DNA of 64,000 bases from Rhizobacter koreensis (GTDB lineage: Bacteria > Pseudomonadota > Gammaproteobacteria > Burkholderiales > Burkholderiaceae_C), in assembly GCF_013366375.1 (NCBI RefSeq), contig NZ_JABWMJ010000017.1:1-64000 (forward strand). The letters are read 5' to 3'. Within the stretch, counting starts at the first letter, position 1, and each line of letters starts with the position of its first letter. This document shows positions 1 to 9,030 of this stretch, one piece after another. Made by a program: the position numbers and the translations under genes. Below the pieces are notes generated by a model. That model did no database searches. It was not told the DNA's origin and saw only the letters and a list, made by a program, of their open reading frames with translations.

Positions 1-33
1 CGCCGAGTGGTTGCGCCGTGGTCTTCTGCTCAT
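1..33 (-). CDS. IS3-family transposase OrfA, N-terminal fragment cut by the window edge
   Basis: The ATG is at 33-31 on the minus strand and 11 codons are visible before the edge, reading MSRRPRRNHSA. This start resembles the first residues of IS3-group OrfA proteins, which begin with a basic stretch followed by RNHS and then FKAK. OrfA is the helix-turn-helix DNA-binding half of the frameshift-made transposase. Only the family can be suggested because the rest lies outside the window. It sits just beyond the truncated IS630 transposase, so this element probably interrupted that one. Confidence 0.5.
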   Translation of the reverse strand, partial: MSRRPRRNHSA

Positions 34-101
34 GTTCTCTGCTCCTGAATCTCGGGCTCTATCCTCGCCCATCGGAGCAGCCAGTCCACTTTACGCCGTG
101 T

Positions 102-446
102 TCAGATTTGCGCGGCCGGCTCTTCCGTAGGCGTCGACTCCAGCGTCTTGGCAATGAGTGCGTCCACGCGCGCGTCGTCGATGCTGCGTGGCGCTCCCAC
201 ACGTGGGGCGTCCAGAAGACCGTCGAGTCGCTGATCGACGAAGCGAGCTCGCCACTTGGACACCGTCTGCTTGGTCACCCGCTGCCGCGCGGCGACATCC
301 TGGTTGTCTGCCCCATCGGCACAAGCCAGCACGATGCGCGCTCGCAGCGCCAATGCTTGCGCCGTCTTGCGGCGCAGCGTCAGCGCCACAAGCTGCTCTC
401 GCTCGACTTCACTCAACACCAGTTGTGCCTTCGGTCTTCCTGCCAT
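102..446 (-). pseudogene. IS630-family transposase, N-terminal fragment
   Basis: From the ATG at 446 the product reads MAGRPKAQLVLSEVEREQL and carries the two N-terminal helix-turn-helix segments typical of IS630 transposases: ALALRARIVLACADG, then VTKQTVSKWRARFVDQRL, with the GAPRSIDDARV linker. Members of this family run to about 340-370 residues with a DDE domain. Here only about 114 residues remain, and the frame ends after TLESTP in a short unrelated tail. The DDE catalytic domain is absent, so the gene cannot be active. It marks the left boundary of the catabolic island. Confidence 0.75.
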
Positions 447-690
447 CGCCGCCTCGTCGCGTCTGAACACTACACGACTGACTTCGACGGGCATCCATAG
501 TTCAATGAACTTCTAACTCACGACACTAGAGTTGTGTCAGCGGCACGACCCGTAGCTCTATCGGCGTGCATGCGGTGTCCGTTCGAGCTGCTGCGATTGC
601 TGCAACGGAACGTTGAATGCCAAGAATGGGCGGCAATTCGACAGGCACTGCTGCATCGCTTCGCGCAGTGGCCAAGCCGCCCGGTCGGTC

Positions 691-1173
691 TCAGTCCAAT
701 GCCGGGCGGCGGCGGACCAGGAGCTTCCAGGTCCCTTCGACGACCACTTCGTCGCGCTGGTTGATGACCTGGCGGTGGAAGGCCACCACCCCGCGGTCGG
801 GCCTGGATGTCCCGCTCTTCGTGGCCACCTCCGCCCGCACGCGCAGCGTGTCGCCGATGAACGTAGGCCGAGGAAAGCGGCACTGGATGTCCAACAACCC
901 CAGCAGGCTGGGTTCGAGGTGCTGATTGAGCTGCATGCGCGTGACGAGCCCCGACATCACCGCCAGCACCAGCAGCCCGTGCGCGATGCGCTGGCCGTGG
1001 GGCGTGCCCTTGGCGTACTCGGCATCGACGTGCAGGCGATTGAAGTCGGCCGACAGGCAGGCGAAGTTGACGACATCGGCCTCGGTCACGGTTCGCGTCG
1101 GGCTGTCGAATGCTGTGCCGATCTCCAGGTCCTCGAAGTAGCAAGGCTCGGGGCTCAGGGTCGAAAGCTGCAT
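691..1173 (-). CDS. MaoC-family (R)-specific enoyl-CoA hydratase/dehydratase
   Basis: This 160-residue single hot-dog protein is probably a hydratase of 2-enoyl-CoA intermediates in the cytoplasm. The hydratase-2 signature is visible at residues 41-50 (SADFNRLHVD) with the catalytic pair Asp43 and His48, followed by the HG of IAHGLLVLA. Its length is normal for a one-domain MaoC protein. It is the last gene of the 15-gene minus-strand operon and starts 4 bases after the ligase stop, so it is probably translationally coupled to it. Unlike the MaoC pair at 19.8-20.6 kb, it has no adjacent partner subunit and is probably a homodimer. The substrate is unknown. Confidence 0.8.
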   Translation of the reverse strand: MQLSTLSPEPCYFEDLEIGTAFDSPTRTVTEADVVNFACLSADFNRLHVDAEYAKGTPHGQRIAHGLLVLAVMSGLVTRMQLNQHLEPSLLGLLDIQCRFPRPTFIGDTLRVRAEVATKSGTSRPDRGVVAFHRQVINQRDEVVVEGTWKLLVRRRPALD

Positions 1174-1177
1174 GCTC

Positions 1178-2707
1178 CTACTCCGGACGTGGCTCGGGCA
1201 AGGCCAGTACCTGCTCGACGAGCTGCGTTTTCAGCACACGCCCGGTCAGGTTCTTCGGAACCTCGCTCATCAGAACGACGCGGCGCGGCTTCTTGTAGGC
1301 CGCCAGCCGGGCAGCGGCGAAGGCGGACAACTCGTCGGGCGACGGCGACGCGTCCGCATGCGGCACGATCACGGCACAGATCAGTTCGGTCAGGCGCTCG
1401 TCCGGCAGGCCGATGCAGTGCGCCTCGGCCACGGCCGGGTGCTGCTGCAGCACCTGCTCGATCTCCGACGCATAGACGTTGATGCCGCCGCTCTTGATGA
1501 TGTCGCGCTTGCGGCCGACGAAATGCAGCAGCCCGTCGTCATCGACGCGGCCCAGGTCGCCGACGGTGAGGAAGTCGCCGCGGCGCGTGCTTTCGGTGAG
1601 CTCGTCGTCCTCGAAGTAGCCGTCGTATTGCGAATTGCTTCGGCAGCAGATTTCGCCCACCTCGCCGGTTGCCACCTCGTGCCCTTCGTCGTCCAGCAGT
1701 TTCAGCTCGACGCCGAAGAAGGGCCTGCCGACGCAGTTGCCGTCCAGGTGCCGGGCGACCTCTGCGCCATCCAGGTTGGCATACGGCCCGACCTCGGTAG
1801 AGGCGGCATAGATGTTGAGGACGCCTTCCCCCAGGCGATCGAGCAGTCTGCGCTTGAGCGCACCCGACAGCGTGCCGGCCCCCGACTGCACGACGCGCAG
1901 GCTCGACAGATCGGCACCGCTCCAGCGGGGATGATCGACCATCGCTTGGAGCATTGCCGGCAGCAGCATCGTGGAAGTGATGTGCGCACATTCGATCGTC
2001 TCGATGGCCGTGCCGGCGTCGAAGTGATCGAGCAGCGTGACGCTGGCGCCCAGGTACAGCGGCAGCAGCGTATAGACACAGCCGGCGCTCAGGCACAGGG
2101 GCAAGGCGGCCAGGGTGCGGTCATCCATGCCGAAGCGCTGCGCGATGGCGCGCTCCTCGAAGCCGAAGCGCGATCGCAGCGCGCCCTTCGGGCGGCCGGT
2201 GGTGCCCGAGGTGTGCAGCATGATCGTGCTGCCCTCGCGGCCGAGGGGCGGTGCGCGATGCGGGTCGGACTGCAGCAACTCGTCCCAGTGCAGGGCACCC
2301 TTGGGCGCGTCGTGCGCGGCGTCGGCGAACACGATAGGGCGCCATGCAGGATCGGCCATCGCCGCGGCGCGCCCGCCGAAACCCGAACCAAAGAGGACGA
2401 AGCGCGCATGCGCGGCCGAGATCCCATGGTGCAGATCGCTGTCGGTCAGGCGGTAGTTCAGGGGCGCCGGCACGGCCCCGATGCCGGTAAGGGCGAAATA
2501 GGCCACCAGCATGTCGGGATGGTTGATCGAGAGCATCGGCACCTTCTCGCCCGGCGCGATGCCCAGCGCCGCCAGCGCCGCCGCGGCGCTCTCGGCACGC
2601 GAGAGCAGCTCAACATAGCTCCATGTCTGATCCCGGAAGCGAAGCGCTGGCCGGTGTGGCAGGCGCCGCGCATTCAGGCGCAGTGCAGACAGCAGTGGCA
2701 TGCCCAT
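1178..2707 (-). CDS. Class I adenylate-forming acyl-CoA ligase
   Basis: This 509-residue ATP- and CoA-dependent ligase would activate a carboxylic acid to its CoA thioester. The AMP-binding core motif LHTSGTTGRPKG lies at residues 164-175. The hinge region reads RKRDIIKSGGINVYASEIE, and the C-terminal catalytic Lys is in TGRVLKTQL. I chose the ATG at 2707, where similarity to the family begins; the open frame extends upstream but only through sequence antisense to the dehydrogenase. It lies between an acyl-CoA dehydrogenase (13-base gap) and the MaoC gene. The operon holds a second, different ligase at 9.9-11.9 kb, so this one may handle a pathway intermediate or a second substrate. The acid cannot be predicted. 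Confidence 0.85.
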   Translation of the reverse strand: MGMPLLSALRLNARRLPHRPALRFRDQTWSYVELLSRAESAAAALAALGIAPGEKVPMLSINHPDMLVAYFALTGIGAVPAPLNYRLTDSDLHHGISAAHARFVLFGSGFGGRAAAMADPAWRPIVFADAAHDAPKGALHWDELLQSDPHRAPPLGREGSTIMLHTSGTTGRPKGALRSRFGFEERAIAQRFGMDDRTLAALPLCLSAGCVYTLLPLYLGASVTLLDHFDAGTAIETIECAHITSTMLLPAMLQAMVDHPRWSGADLSSLRVVQSGAGTLSGALKRRLLDRLGEGVLNIYAASTEVGPYANLDGAEVARHLDGNCVGRPFFGVELKLLDDEGHEVATGEVGEICCRSNSQYDGYFEDDELTESTRRGDFLTVGDLGRVDDDGLLHFVGRKRDIIKSGGINVYASEIEQVLQQHPAVAEAHCIGLPDERLTELICAVIVPHADASPSPDELSAFAAARLAAYKKPRRVVLMSEVPKNLTGRVLKTQLVEQVLALPEPRPE

Positions 2708-2720
2708 CGTTGTCGACTCC

Positions 2721-3869
2721 TCAGTGGAACGCCGAGACGCCGAGCACCTCGCGCCCGATGATGAGCGTCTGGATCTCGGTGGTGCCCTCGGGAATGAGGC
2801 CGCCGCGGGTGTCGCGGAAGATGCGCTCGATCGGCAGCTCCTCGCTGTAGCCGCAACCACCGTGCACCTGCAGCGCCATGCTCGCGACCTCGTGCGCCGC
2901 TTCGGCGGCGTAGAGCTTGGCGATCGAGCACTCGGTGCGCGCGCTGCCGCCCTGGTCGAGCGTCCAGGCGGCCCGATAGCCGAGTGCACGCGCGGCCTCG
3001 CAGCGCACCATCATGTCGACGATGAGCTTTTGCACGAGCTGGAAGCCGGCGATCGACCGCCCGAACTGCTTGCGCTGCCGCGCGTAGTCGATCGACAGGT
3101 CCAGCGCCGCGCGCGCCGCGCCAACCGCCCCCATCGCCACATTGAGGCGCCCGAAGTTCAGCCCCGTGAGGATGGCCTTGAGGCCCTCGCCCTCCTGGCC
3201 CAACAGATTGGCCTTGGGCACGATCGCGTCGCGAAAGGCGAGCTGCGAGGTGCCGGTGGCGCGGATGAACATCACGTCGGCCCGCTGCGCCTCGTAAGCG
3301 GTCTCCTCGCGGTCGACGATGAACAGGCTGATGCCGCCATCGCAGCGCGCGCTGTAGGTGCGCGCGACCACGACGCCGAAGTTGCCGTGCACGCCGTTGG
3401 TGATCCACAGCTTGTTGCCGTTGACGAGCCAGTGGTCCCCCTTGTCCTCGGCCCGGGTCTCGATGCCGGCGACATTGGAGCCGTGGTTCGGCTCGGTGAT
3501 GGCCATCCAGTGCCGGAGTTGGCCCGCGAGCAGCGGCTGCAGCCAGCGGCCCTTCTGTTCGACCGTACCGTGGCGGTGCAGCAGCTGGGCCAGGATGTTC
3601 AGCGAGTTCATCATCACCCGCAGTGACAGCCAACCATAGCCGGCTTCCTCCATCAGGATGGCCCAGGCGACGTGGCTCATGCCGAAGCCGCCGGCCTCTT
3701 CGGGCAGCAGCCCGCCCAGGTAGCCGAAGGGTTGGAGCTGGGGCAGAAGGTCCCAGGCGAACTCGCGCTCGCGCTCGCACACGGCAATGCGTGGTGCGAC
3801 CCGCTCGCGCATGAAGCGCCGGACGCTCGCGCGCAGCGTGTCCTGATCGGGAGTGAAGCCGAAGTCCAT
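2721..3869 (-). CDS. Acyl-CoA dehydrogenase (MCAD-type catalytic Glu)
   Basis: This 382-residue FAD-dependent dehydrogenase would introduce an alpha,beta double bond into an acyl-CoA and pass electrons to ETF. The N-terminal helical domain begins MDFGFTPDQDTLRASVRRFM. The middle beta domain has the TEPNHGSN signature and the C-terminal domain ends with HGGCGYSEELPIERIFRDTR. The catalytic base is in the usual MCAD position, the Glu of LIPEGTTEIQ. The start at 3869 matches the family N-terminus. It sits 13 bases from the neighbouring SDR gene and 13 from the ligase, in the middle of the racemase-SDR-dehydrogenase-ligase-MaoC block. Short branched or aromatic acyl-CoAs are plausible substrates, by inference only. 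Confidence 0.88.
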   Translation of the reverse strand: MDFGFTPDQDTLRASVRRFMRERVAPRIAVCEREREFAWDLLPQLQPFGYLGGLLPEEAGGFGMSHVAWAILMEEAGYGWLSLRVMMNSLNILAQLLHRHGTVEQKGRWLQPLLAGQLRHWMAITEPNHGSNVAGIETRAEDKGDHWLVNGNKLWITNGVHGNFGVVVARTYSARCDGGISLFIVDREETAYEAQRADVMFIRATGTSQLAFRDAIVPKANLLGQEGEGLKAILTGLNFGRLNVAMGAVGAARAALDLSIDYARQRKQFGRSIAGFQLVQKLIVDMMVRCEAARALGYRAAWTLDQGGSARTECSIAKLYAAEAAHEVASMALQVHGGCGYSEELPIERIFRDTRGGLIPEGTTEIQTLIIGREVLGVSAFH

Positions 3870-3882
3870 GGCTGCTGGCCGC

Positions 3883-4635
3883 TCAGGTCGCGTAGCGCCC
3901 ACCGGTGACGTGCAGCGTGGCGCCGGTGATGTAGCCCGCGGCCTCGCTGGCGAGGAAGCACACCGCGCTGGCGATGTCTCGGGGAACGCCGAGGCGCCCG
4001 ATGGGCGTACGCGCCAGCGCGTTGTCGCGGATCTTCTGGTAGTGCGGCAGTTTGCGCACGCCGTCGGTTTCGATGAACCCCGGCGCGATGGTGTTGACGG
4101 TGATGCCATCGCGGCCTAGTTCGAGCGCCAGTGCGGCCGAGAAACCCAGGATGCCGGCCTTGGCAGCCGAGTAGTTGGCCTGGCCCGGATTACCCAGGTG
4201 CGCGCGCGAGGAGATGTTGACGACCCGTCCCCACTTGGCGGCGGCCATCAGCGGCGCCACGGCCTGGGTGCAGAGGAACGCGCCTTTGAGCACGGTGTCG
4301 ACAACCGCATCCCAATCCGCTTCGCTGAGTCGGGTGATGCGGGCATCGCGCGCGAAGCCGGCGTTGTTGACCAGCACGTGCACGCCGCCGAAGGCGTCGA
4401 CCGCGGCCTGCGCCAGGCGCTCGACATCGGCCCTGCGTGTCACGTCGGCGGGCACGGCGATGGCTCGATGGCCCGCGCCCTGCAGCGCCGCGCAGTGCGC
4501 CGCGGCGGTGTCGCCGTCGATGTCAGTGACGACGATGCGGGCGCCTTCCTCTGCCAGCGCGAGCGCCGTCTCGGCGCCGATGCCGCGGGCCGAGCCGGTG
4601 ACTATCGCGACCCTGTCCTTCAGCCCCAGTTGCAT
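3883..4635 (-). CDS. SDR-family 3-hydroxyacyl-CoA dehydrogenase/3-oxoacyl reductase (FabG-like)
   Basis: This 250-residue classical short-chain dehydrogenase has the NAD(P)-binding motif TGSARGIG near the N-terminus, an Asp-Ile-Asp after beta 2 (VVTDIDGD, favouring NAD), the structural NNAG motif, and the Ser...Tyr-x3-Lys active site in ISSRAHLGNPGQANYSAAK. It ends with the common ITGATLHVTGG tail. In this operon a hydroxyacyl-CoA dehydrogenase role is more likely than fatty-acid synthesis. The start at 4635 is the first ATG where family similarity begins. The neighbours are the racemase gene upstream (31-base gap) and an acyl-CoA dehydrogenase downstream. Confidence 0.85.
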   Translation of the reverse strand: MQLGLKDRVAIVTGSARGIGAETALALAEEGARIVVTDIDGDTAAAHCAALQGAGHRAIAVPADVTRRADVERLAQAAVDAFGGVHVLVNNAGFARDARITRLSEADWDAVVDTVLKGAFLCTQAVAPLMAAAKWGRVVNISSRAHLGNPGQANYSAAKAGILGFSAALALELGRDGITVNTIAPGFIETDGVRKLPHYQKIRDNALARTPIGRLGVPRDIASAVCFLASEAAGYITGATLHVTGGRYAT

Positions 4636-4666
4636 GGCCACCTCCGCTGTCGCCTCGTACGGCGAT

Positions 4667-5773
4667 TCAGCCCAGCAGTTCGTCGTCGTGTTCGCCGATG
4701 TAAGGTGCCGGCTTCGGCCGCGCCGCCGGGGTGCGGCTGAAGCGCGGCGCAGGCGAGGGCTGCACGACGCCCTCGCTTTCGAAGAACGTGGCTCGCGCCA
4801 CGTTGTGCGGGTGCGCGGCGGCTTCGGCGGTGGCGAGCACCGGGGCAAAGCACACGTCGGTATTCTCCAGCAGCGCACACCAGTGCGCGGCGGGTTGGGC
4901 GCGGAAGATGGCGGCAATCCGCGCCTTCAGCGCCGGCCAGGCCTTGGGATCGCGCTGGCGCGCGAACTCGCGATCGTTGTCCAGGCCGAGCTTCTCGAGC
5001 AGCAGCGCGTAGAACTGCGGCTCCAGAGAACCGATGGAGATCCACTGGCCATCGGCACACTCGTAGGTGTCGTAGAAGTGCGAGCCACCGTCCAGCAGAT
5101 TGCCCTGGCGTTGGTCTCGCCACAGCCCCAGTGCGCGCAGTTCGCAAACGATCGACGTAAGGAGCGCTGCGCCGTCGAGCACGGCTGCGTCGACCACTTG
5201 GCCCCTGCCCGAGACACGGGCCTCGAGCACGGCGCAGACGATGCCGAACGCGAGCATCATGCCGCCGCCGCCCAGATCGCCAACCATCGCCGGCGGTGCG
5301 GCCGGCCCGCCCTCCTTGCGGCCGATGGCCGCCAATGCCCCGGACAGTGCGATGTAGTTGATGTCGTGGCCGGCCGCTTGCGCGAGCGGGCCATCCTGCC
5401 CCCAACCCGTCATTCGCCCGATCACCAGCCGCGGATTGCGGGCGAGCAGCACATCGGGCCCGAGCCCGAGCCGCTCCAGCACGCCGGGGCGGTAGCCCTC
5501 GATCACCGCGTCGGCGCCGTCGATCATTGCCAGCACCTTGTCGCGGTGGGCAGGGTCCTTCAGGTCCACCGCCACCGAGCGGCGGCCGCGATGCAACACG
5601 CTGTGTCGACCGGAGACAAGGAAGCCGGGCGAGCCGCGGTCCTTGCCCTTGTCGGCCTTGCGGTCGAGGCGGATCACGTCGGCTCCCATGTCCGAGAGCA
5701 TCATCGCGCAGAAGGGCCCGGGGCCGATGCCGCCGAACTCGATGACCTTCAAGCCCTGCAGTGGACCCGGCAT
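4667..5773 (-). CDS. Alpha-methylacyl-CoA racemase (family III CoA transferase fold)
   Basis: This 368-residue protein interconverts (2R)- and (2S)-2-methylacyl-CoA, a step needed before a stereospecific dehydrogenase can act. It keeps the three residues known from the Mycobacterium tuberculosis racemase MCR (His126, Asp156, Glu241), all offset by exactly ten: His136 in [13 protein letters not shown], Asp166 in [10 protein letters not shown], and Glu251 in SLEPQF. The start [20 protein letters not shown] and the [12 protein letters not shown] segment are also typical of the racemase branch, not the transferase branch. It follows livF by 25 bases. Its presence argues that a 2-methyl-branched acyl-CoA passes through the pathway. 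Confidence 0.88.
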   Translation of the reverse strand: MPGPLQGLKVIEFGGIGPGPFCAMMLSDMGADVIRLDRKADKGKDRGSPGFLVSGRHSVLHRGRRSVAVDLKDPAHRDKVLAMIDGADAVIEGYRPGVLERLGLGPDVLLARNPRLVIGRMTGWGQDGPLAQAAGHDINYIALSGALAAIGRKEGGPAAPPAMVGDLGGGGMMLAFGIVCAVLEARVSGRGQVVDAAVLDGAALLTSIVCELRALGLWRDQRQGNLLDGGSHFYDTYECADGQWISIGSLEPQFYALLLEKLGLDNDREFARQRDPKAWPALKARIAAIFRAQPAAHWCALLENTDVCFAPVLATAEAAAHPHNVARATFFESEGVVQPSPAPRFSRTPAARPKPAPYIGEHDDELLG

Positions 5774-5798
5774 GCCTTGCCTTTCATGGTGTTTCGTT

Positions 5799-6680
5799 TC
5801 AACCCAGCCAGCGCTTGCGCCGTCGGTAGTGCTTGACCTCGCGGAAGCTCTTGCGTCCGCCTTCGCGGTCGAGGCCGAGGTAGAACTCGCGCACGTCCTC
5901 GTTGGCGCGCAACTCGTCGGCACGGCCTTCGAGCACAATGCGCCCGCTTTCCATCACGTAGCCGTAGTCGGCGATCTCGAGGGCCACGCGTGTGTTTTGC
6001 TCGACGATCAGCAGTGCCAGGCCCTGGGCCCGCAACCGATGCAGTACGGCAAAGACCTCTTCGGTCATGCGCGGCGCTAGACCCAGCGACGGTTCGTCGA
6101 TCAGCATCAGCTTGGGCTCGGCCATGATGGCGCGGCCGATCACCAGCATCTGCTGCTCCCCGCCGGAGAGATAGCCGGCCGTGCGTGTGCGCAGATCGGC
6201 CAGGCGAGGAATGGCCTGGTACACGCCGTCGAGCGCGAGTCGCATCTGCGCGGTGCTGCCGAACATGTGGCCACCGATGATCAGGTTCTGCTCCACCGTC
6301 ATGTGCGGCAGCACGCGCCGGCCCTCCATCACATGCACGAGACCGCTGCGCACGATGCTGGCGGTGTCGTGGCCGCGGATCGCGCGGCCCCCAAAGGCGA
6401 TGCTGCCGCCCGAGACGCGACCGTCGTCGGAATCGATGACCCCGGAGATGGCCTTGAGCGTGGTGCTCTTGCCCGCGCCGTTGGCGCCGAGCAGCGCCAC
6501 GCAACCGCCTGGCGCGACCTGCATCGACACGCCCTTGAGGGCCAGGATCACGTCGGCATAAAGCACCTCGACATTGAGCAGCGACAGCAGCGTGGCGTCG
6601 CTCCCATCCACCTTGGCAGGGCCCGACAGGGGTTCCCGGCGCCGCGTTTCGGACACGGCGGACTCGCTCACGGCGACCAC
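5799..6680 (-). CDS. livF: Branched-chain-amino-acid-type ABC importer, LivF-like ATPase
   Basis: This is the 293-residue cytoplasmic ATPase of a HAAT-family importer. Walker A is GANGAGKST at residues 65-73 (Lys71), the signature is YLSGGEQQM, and Walker B is [11 protein letters not shown]. An extra roughly 30-residue N-terminal tail precedes the usual LivF start. It begins at 6680, just after the binding-protein stop at 6685, so translation is probably coupled. It completes the first transport module (livG, ligase, livH, livM, binding protein, livF). In this setting the cargo is probably an organic acid, as known for several aromatic-acid LivFGHM relatives, and not an amino acid. Confidence 0.88.
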   Translation of the reverse strand: MVAVSESAVSETRRREPLSGPAKVDGSDATLLSLLNVEVLYADVILALKGVSMQVAPGGCVALLGANGAGKSTTLKAISGVIDSDDGRVSGGSIAFGGRAIRGHDTASIVRSGLVHVMEGRRVLPHMTVEQNLIIGGHMFGSTAQMRLALDGVYQAIPRLADLRTRTAGYLSGGEQQMLVIGRAIMAEPKLMLIDEPSLGLAPRMTEEVFAVLHRLRAQGLALLIVEQNTRVALEIADYGYVMESGRIVLEGRADELRANEDVREFYLGLDREGGRKSFREVKHYRRRKRWLG

Positions 6681-6684
6681 GTTT

Positions 6685-7911
6685 TCACCACTTCGGGATC
6701 GCCGGCACCGGGGCGTCGGCCGCCACGCGCACGACCTTGCCGTCCTTCATCGTGGCGATGTTCACCTTGGCCGTGCCGGTCGGGAACGGATTCTCGGGGT
6801 TGAAGTCGACACCCGGCAGCAGGCCCATGAGCTGTGCCGACGTGAAGTTGGCCGACAGCAGAGCCGCGTGGACGTTTTCGCCGGTCGCACCAGCAGCGCC
6901 CTTGGCCTTGACGGCTTCCTCGACGGCCCGGGCCCCGACGACGGCCTGCCCCAGGCCGAGCATCGTCATCGCGTTCCAGCCGGACTTGAGGCCGTACTTG
7001 GTTTGCAGCATCGTGTAGAACTTGCGTGCCGGCGTGTCGTCTTCGCTGGCATCGGCGATAGCGCCGACTTCGTAGTCGCCGGCAAAGCCGTTGGGGTTGC
7101 CCAGCGCCTTGGACGAGCCCAGCACGCCGTTGTGCAGCGACAGCATGATCGGGATGTTCTTGCCCAGCGCCTGCAGCGCGCGCTTGGTGGCTACGGCCTG
7201 CGCGGTGTTGGTCTGGATCACGATCACGTCCGTGCCTGCGTTGGCCAGGCGGCGCACCTGCAGCGTCAGGTCGGCGGGCTGCACCTCGGTCCAGATGGCT
7301 TCGACGAAAGTGGCCTTGTCGGGATGGGCCTTGGCATAGGCCTGCAGGCCCTTTGCCATGTCGGCATAGGCGGGCGACGCTTCCGAGGTGATGATCGCAA
7401 CCTTCACCGCCCGCTTGCCTTCCAGCTTGGTCGCGCGGAACCACTCGAGGAAGCCGGCGGCCTCGTGCGTATAGGTCGGGCGCACGTTCAACGCCCACTG
7501 CCCGGGCTTCCAGCCGAAGCCGTAGGCGGCGGTGCCGAGCAGCATCGGCACCTTGTCTTCGGGCAGGCGCTGCTGCAGCGCCGCAGCGTCGGGGCCGCCC
7601 AGGCCGAACACCATCGCCGGCTTCAGCTCGGCCTTGATGCCGGGCCACAGACTCGCGGTCTGGGCCACGTCGTAGCGCGTATCGTAGGTCTTTACGTTGA
7701 TGCGCACATTGAGCTTCTCGCCGACTTCCTTGTTCCACCAGTCGATGACCGCCAGACGCCCACCCTGCATGTCGTTCATGACGTTGGCGTAGGGGCCGGC
7801 GAAATCCGCCATGGCGGCAATGTTGACCGACGTCTGCGCCGAGACCTGAGCGCCGAGCGTGAGGCCGGCGGCCAGGAACAGTCCGCGTGAGACGAGATGG
7901 CGTCGATGCAT
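6685..7911 (-). CDS. Periplasmic substrate-binding protein of the first LivFGHM-type importer
   Basis: This 408-residue periplasmic binding protein (type I fold, Peripla_BP_6-like) begins with a signal peptide: MHRRHLVSRG, a hydrophobic LFLAAGLTLG stretch, and likely cleavage after QVSA. The mature protein starts TSVNIAAMADFAGPY and has the GGPDAAALQQRL and VIVIQTNTAQAV segments expected of ligand-contacting loops. It lies 53 bases downstream of livM and just ahead of livF, so it belongs to this importer. It is clearly different in sequence from the tandem binding proteins at 36.9-39.3 kb. Two ligases and a racemase in the same operon suggest a carboxylate ligand. Confidence 0.87.
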   Translation of the reverse strand: MHRRHLVSRGLFLAAGLTLGAQVSAQTSVNIAAMADFAGPYANVMNDMQGGRLAVIDWWNKEVGEKLNVRINVKTYDTRYDVAQTASLWPGIKAELKPAMVFGLGGPDAAALQQRLPEDKVPMLLGTAAYGFGWKPGQWALNVRPTYTHEAAGFLEWFRATKLEGKRAVKVAIITSEASPAYADMAKGLQAYAKAHPDKATFVEAIWTEVQPADLTLQVRRLANAGTDVIVIQTNTAQAVATKRALQALGKNIPIMLSLHNGVLGSSKALGNPNGFAGDYEVGAIADASEDDTPARKFYTMLQTKYGLKSGWNAMTMLGLGQAVVGARAVEEAVKAKGAAGATGENVHAALLSANFTSAQLMGLLPGVDFNPENPFPTGTAKVNIATMKDGKVVRVAADAPVPAIPKW

Positions 7912-7964
7912 GAAGATCTCCTCGTGGGAAGAGCGCCGGGATCGGCGCGATGGTGTGGACGGAT

Positions 7965-9017
7965 TCAGTGAGGGAAGGGCCACAGGCGATACGTGGCCTT
8001 GAAGATGTTCCAGCGGTGCATGAGGCCCTTGGGTTCGAGCAGCAGGAAGCCCGTGATGACCAGACCCAGAAACACGTTCATGCTCGCGAAGACGACATCG
8101 CTGCCCAGCGCGGGGAAGCGCTCGATCAGGTCCGGGCCGACGCTGGTGATCGTTTCCTGGACGGCTCGGATCACGACGGTGCCGATCAATGCGCCGACGA
8201 TCGAGCCGATCCCGCCAACGATCATCATGGCGATGAACCAGATCGAGTTGAACAGCGTGAACTGGTCGACCGAGACGAAGCGGATCTGGTAGGCCCACAA
8301 GCCGCCGCCGATGCCGGCGTAGAAGGCACCCAGCACGAAGGCGCGTGCCTTGGTACCGGCGACGTCGATGCCCATCATGCCGGCAGCGACGTCATCGTCC
8401 CGCACTGCCTCGAAGGCGCGTCCGTGCCGGCTTCGCAAGATGCCGAAGGCGCCCGCGACCATCACCGCCGCTGCGACCAGAAAAAGTAAGTACAGCGCGC
8501 GGTCGGTGTCGAACACGATGCCGCCCATTCTTGCCGGCTGCAGGCTGAAGCCGTTGACCCCCCCGAGCCATGAAGACGGTAGGTTGAGCACCACGAACAC
8601 GAACAGGAATTGGGCCGCGATGGTCGTGAGTGCAAGGTAGAAGCCTTTGATGCGCGAAGCCGTCAACCCGAAAGCCCAGCCCACCGAGGCCGCTATCAGC
8701 CCGCCCATGGGCACCGCCACCCAAAACGGCAGACCGAACTTGACCTCCATCACGCTGGTGCCGTAGGCGCCCACGCCCATGAAGGCCGCCTGGCCAAGGT
8801 TGATCTGCCCGGCGTAGCCTGTGGTGATCTGCAGTCCGACGACGACGATGGCCGTGATGAACATCAGGTTGGCCACCGCCACCAGGCGCGGCGAGGCGAA
8901 CCAGGGGAAAGCGATCAGCGCGGCGGCGAACGCCGCCAGCGCCAACCATTGGGCGCGCGTGCGCACGATCGCGCTGTCCTGCTCGTAGCGTGTGAAGAAG
9001 ATGCCGGAAGGATCCAT
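7965..9017 (-). CDS. livM: LivM-like ABC importer permease
   Basis: This 350-residue inner-membrane permease has about ten hydrophobic segments. The LivM-typical QITTGYAGQINLGQAAFMG motif follows the third segment, and the LTTIAAQFLF and AYQIRFVSVDQF loops come later. It forms the transmembrane channel with LivH (12-base gap). The N-terminus MDPSGIFFTRYEQDS is cytoplasmic. Length and order (livH then livM then binding protein) are conserved with the second module at 36-45 kb. It is a normal member of the family with no visible lesions. Confidence 0.88.
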   Translation of the reverse strand: MDPSGIFFTRYEQDSAIVRTRAQWLALAAFAAALIAFPWFASPRLVAVANLMFITAIVVVGLQITTGYAGQINLGQAAFMGVGAYGTSVMEVKFGLPFWVAVPMGGLIAASVGWAFGLTASRIKGFYLALTTIAAQFLFVFVVLNLPSSWLGGVNGFSLQPARMGGIVFDTDRALYLLFLVAAAVMVAGAFGILRSRHGRAFEAVRDDDVAAGMMGIDVAGTKARAFVLGAFYAGIGGGLWAYQIRFVSVDQFTLFNSIWFIAMMIVGGIGSIVGALIGTVVIRAVQETITSVGPDLIERFPALGSDVVFASMNVFLGLVITGFLLLEPKGLMHRWNIFKATYRLWPFPH

Positions 9018-9030
9018 CGAGGTCGAACTC

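Larger units (their letters stand above)
1..526. mobile_element. Nested insertion-sequence remnants (IS3-like end inside an IS630-like element)
   Basis: Two transposase fragments on the minus strand lie head to tail. The IS630-like coding sequence loses family similarity at about position 130 and meets a TGA at 104-102. That TGA begins a stretch (TGAACACGGCG on the minus strand) that could be the terminal repeat of the IS3-like element. On the other side, a TA at 527-528 next to CGACAC could be the TA target of the IS630 insertion. I inferred both boundaries from position and target preference, not from a matching repeat pair, because the partner ends are not in the window. Confidence 0.4.

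Noticed and set aside
602-614. Inverted repeat CAACG-GAA-CGTTG downstream of the MaoC gene
   Set aside because: The spacer is 3 bases and the arms lack the TAGG/CCTA part of the shared motif; it lies downstream of a gene end and not at a promoter.
1172-2761. Long plus-strand open frame opposite the first ligase gene
   Set aside because: Its composition mirrors the ligase codons, there is no recognisable domain, and the minus-strand ligase has clear motifs.
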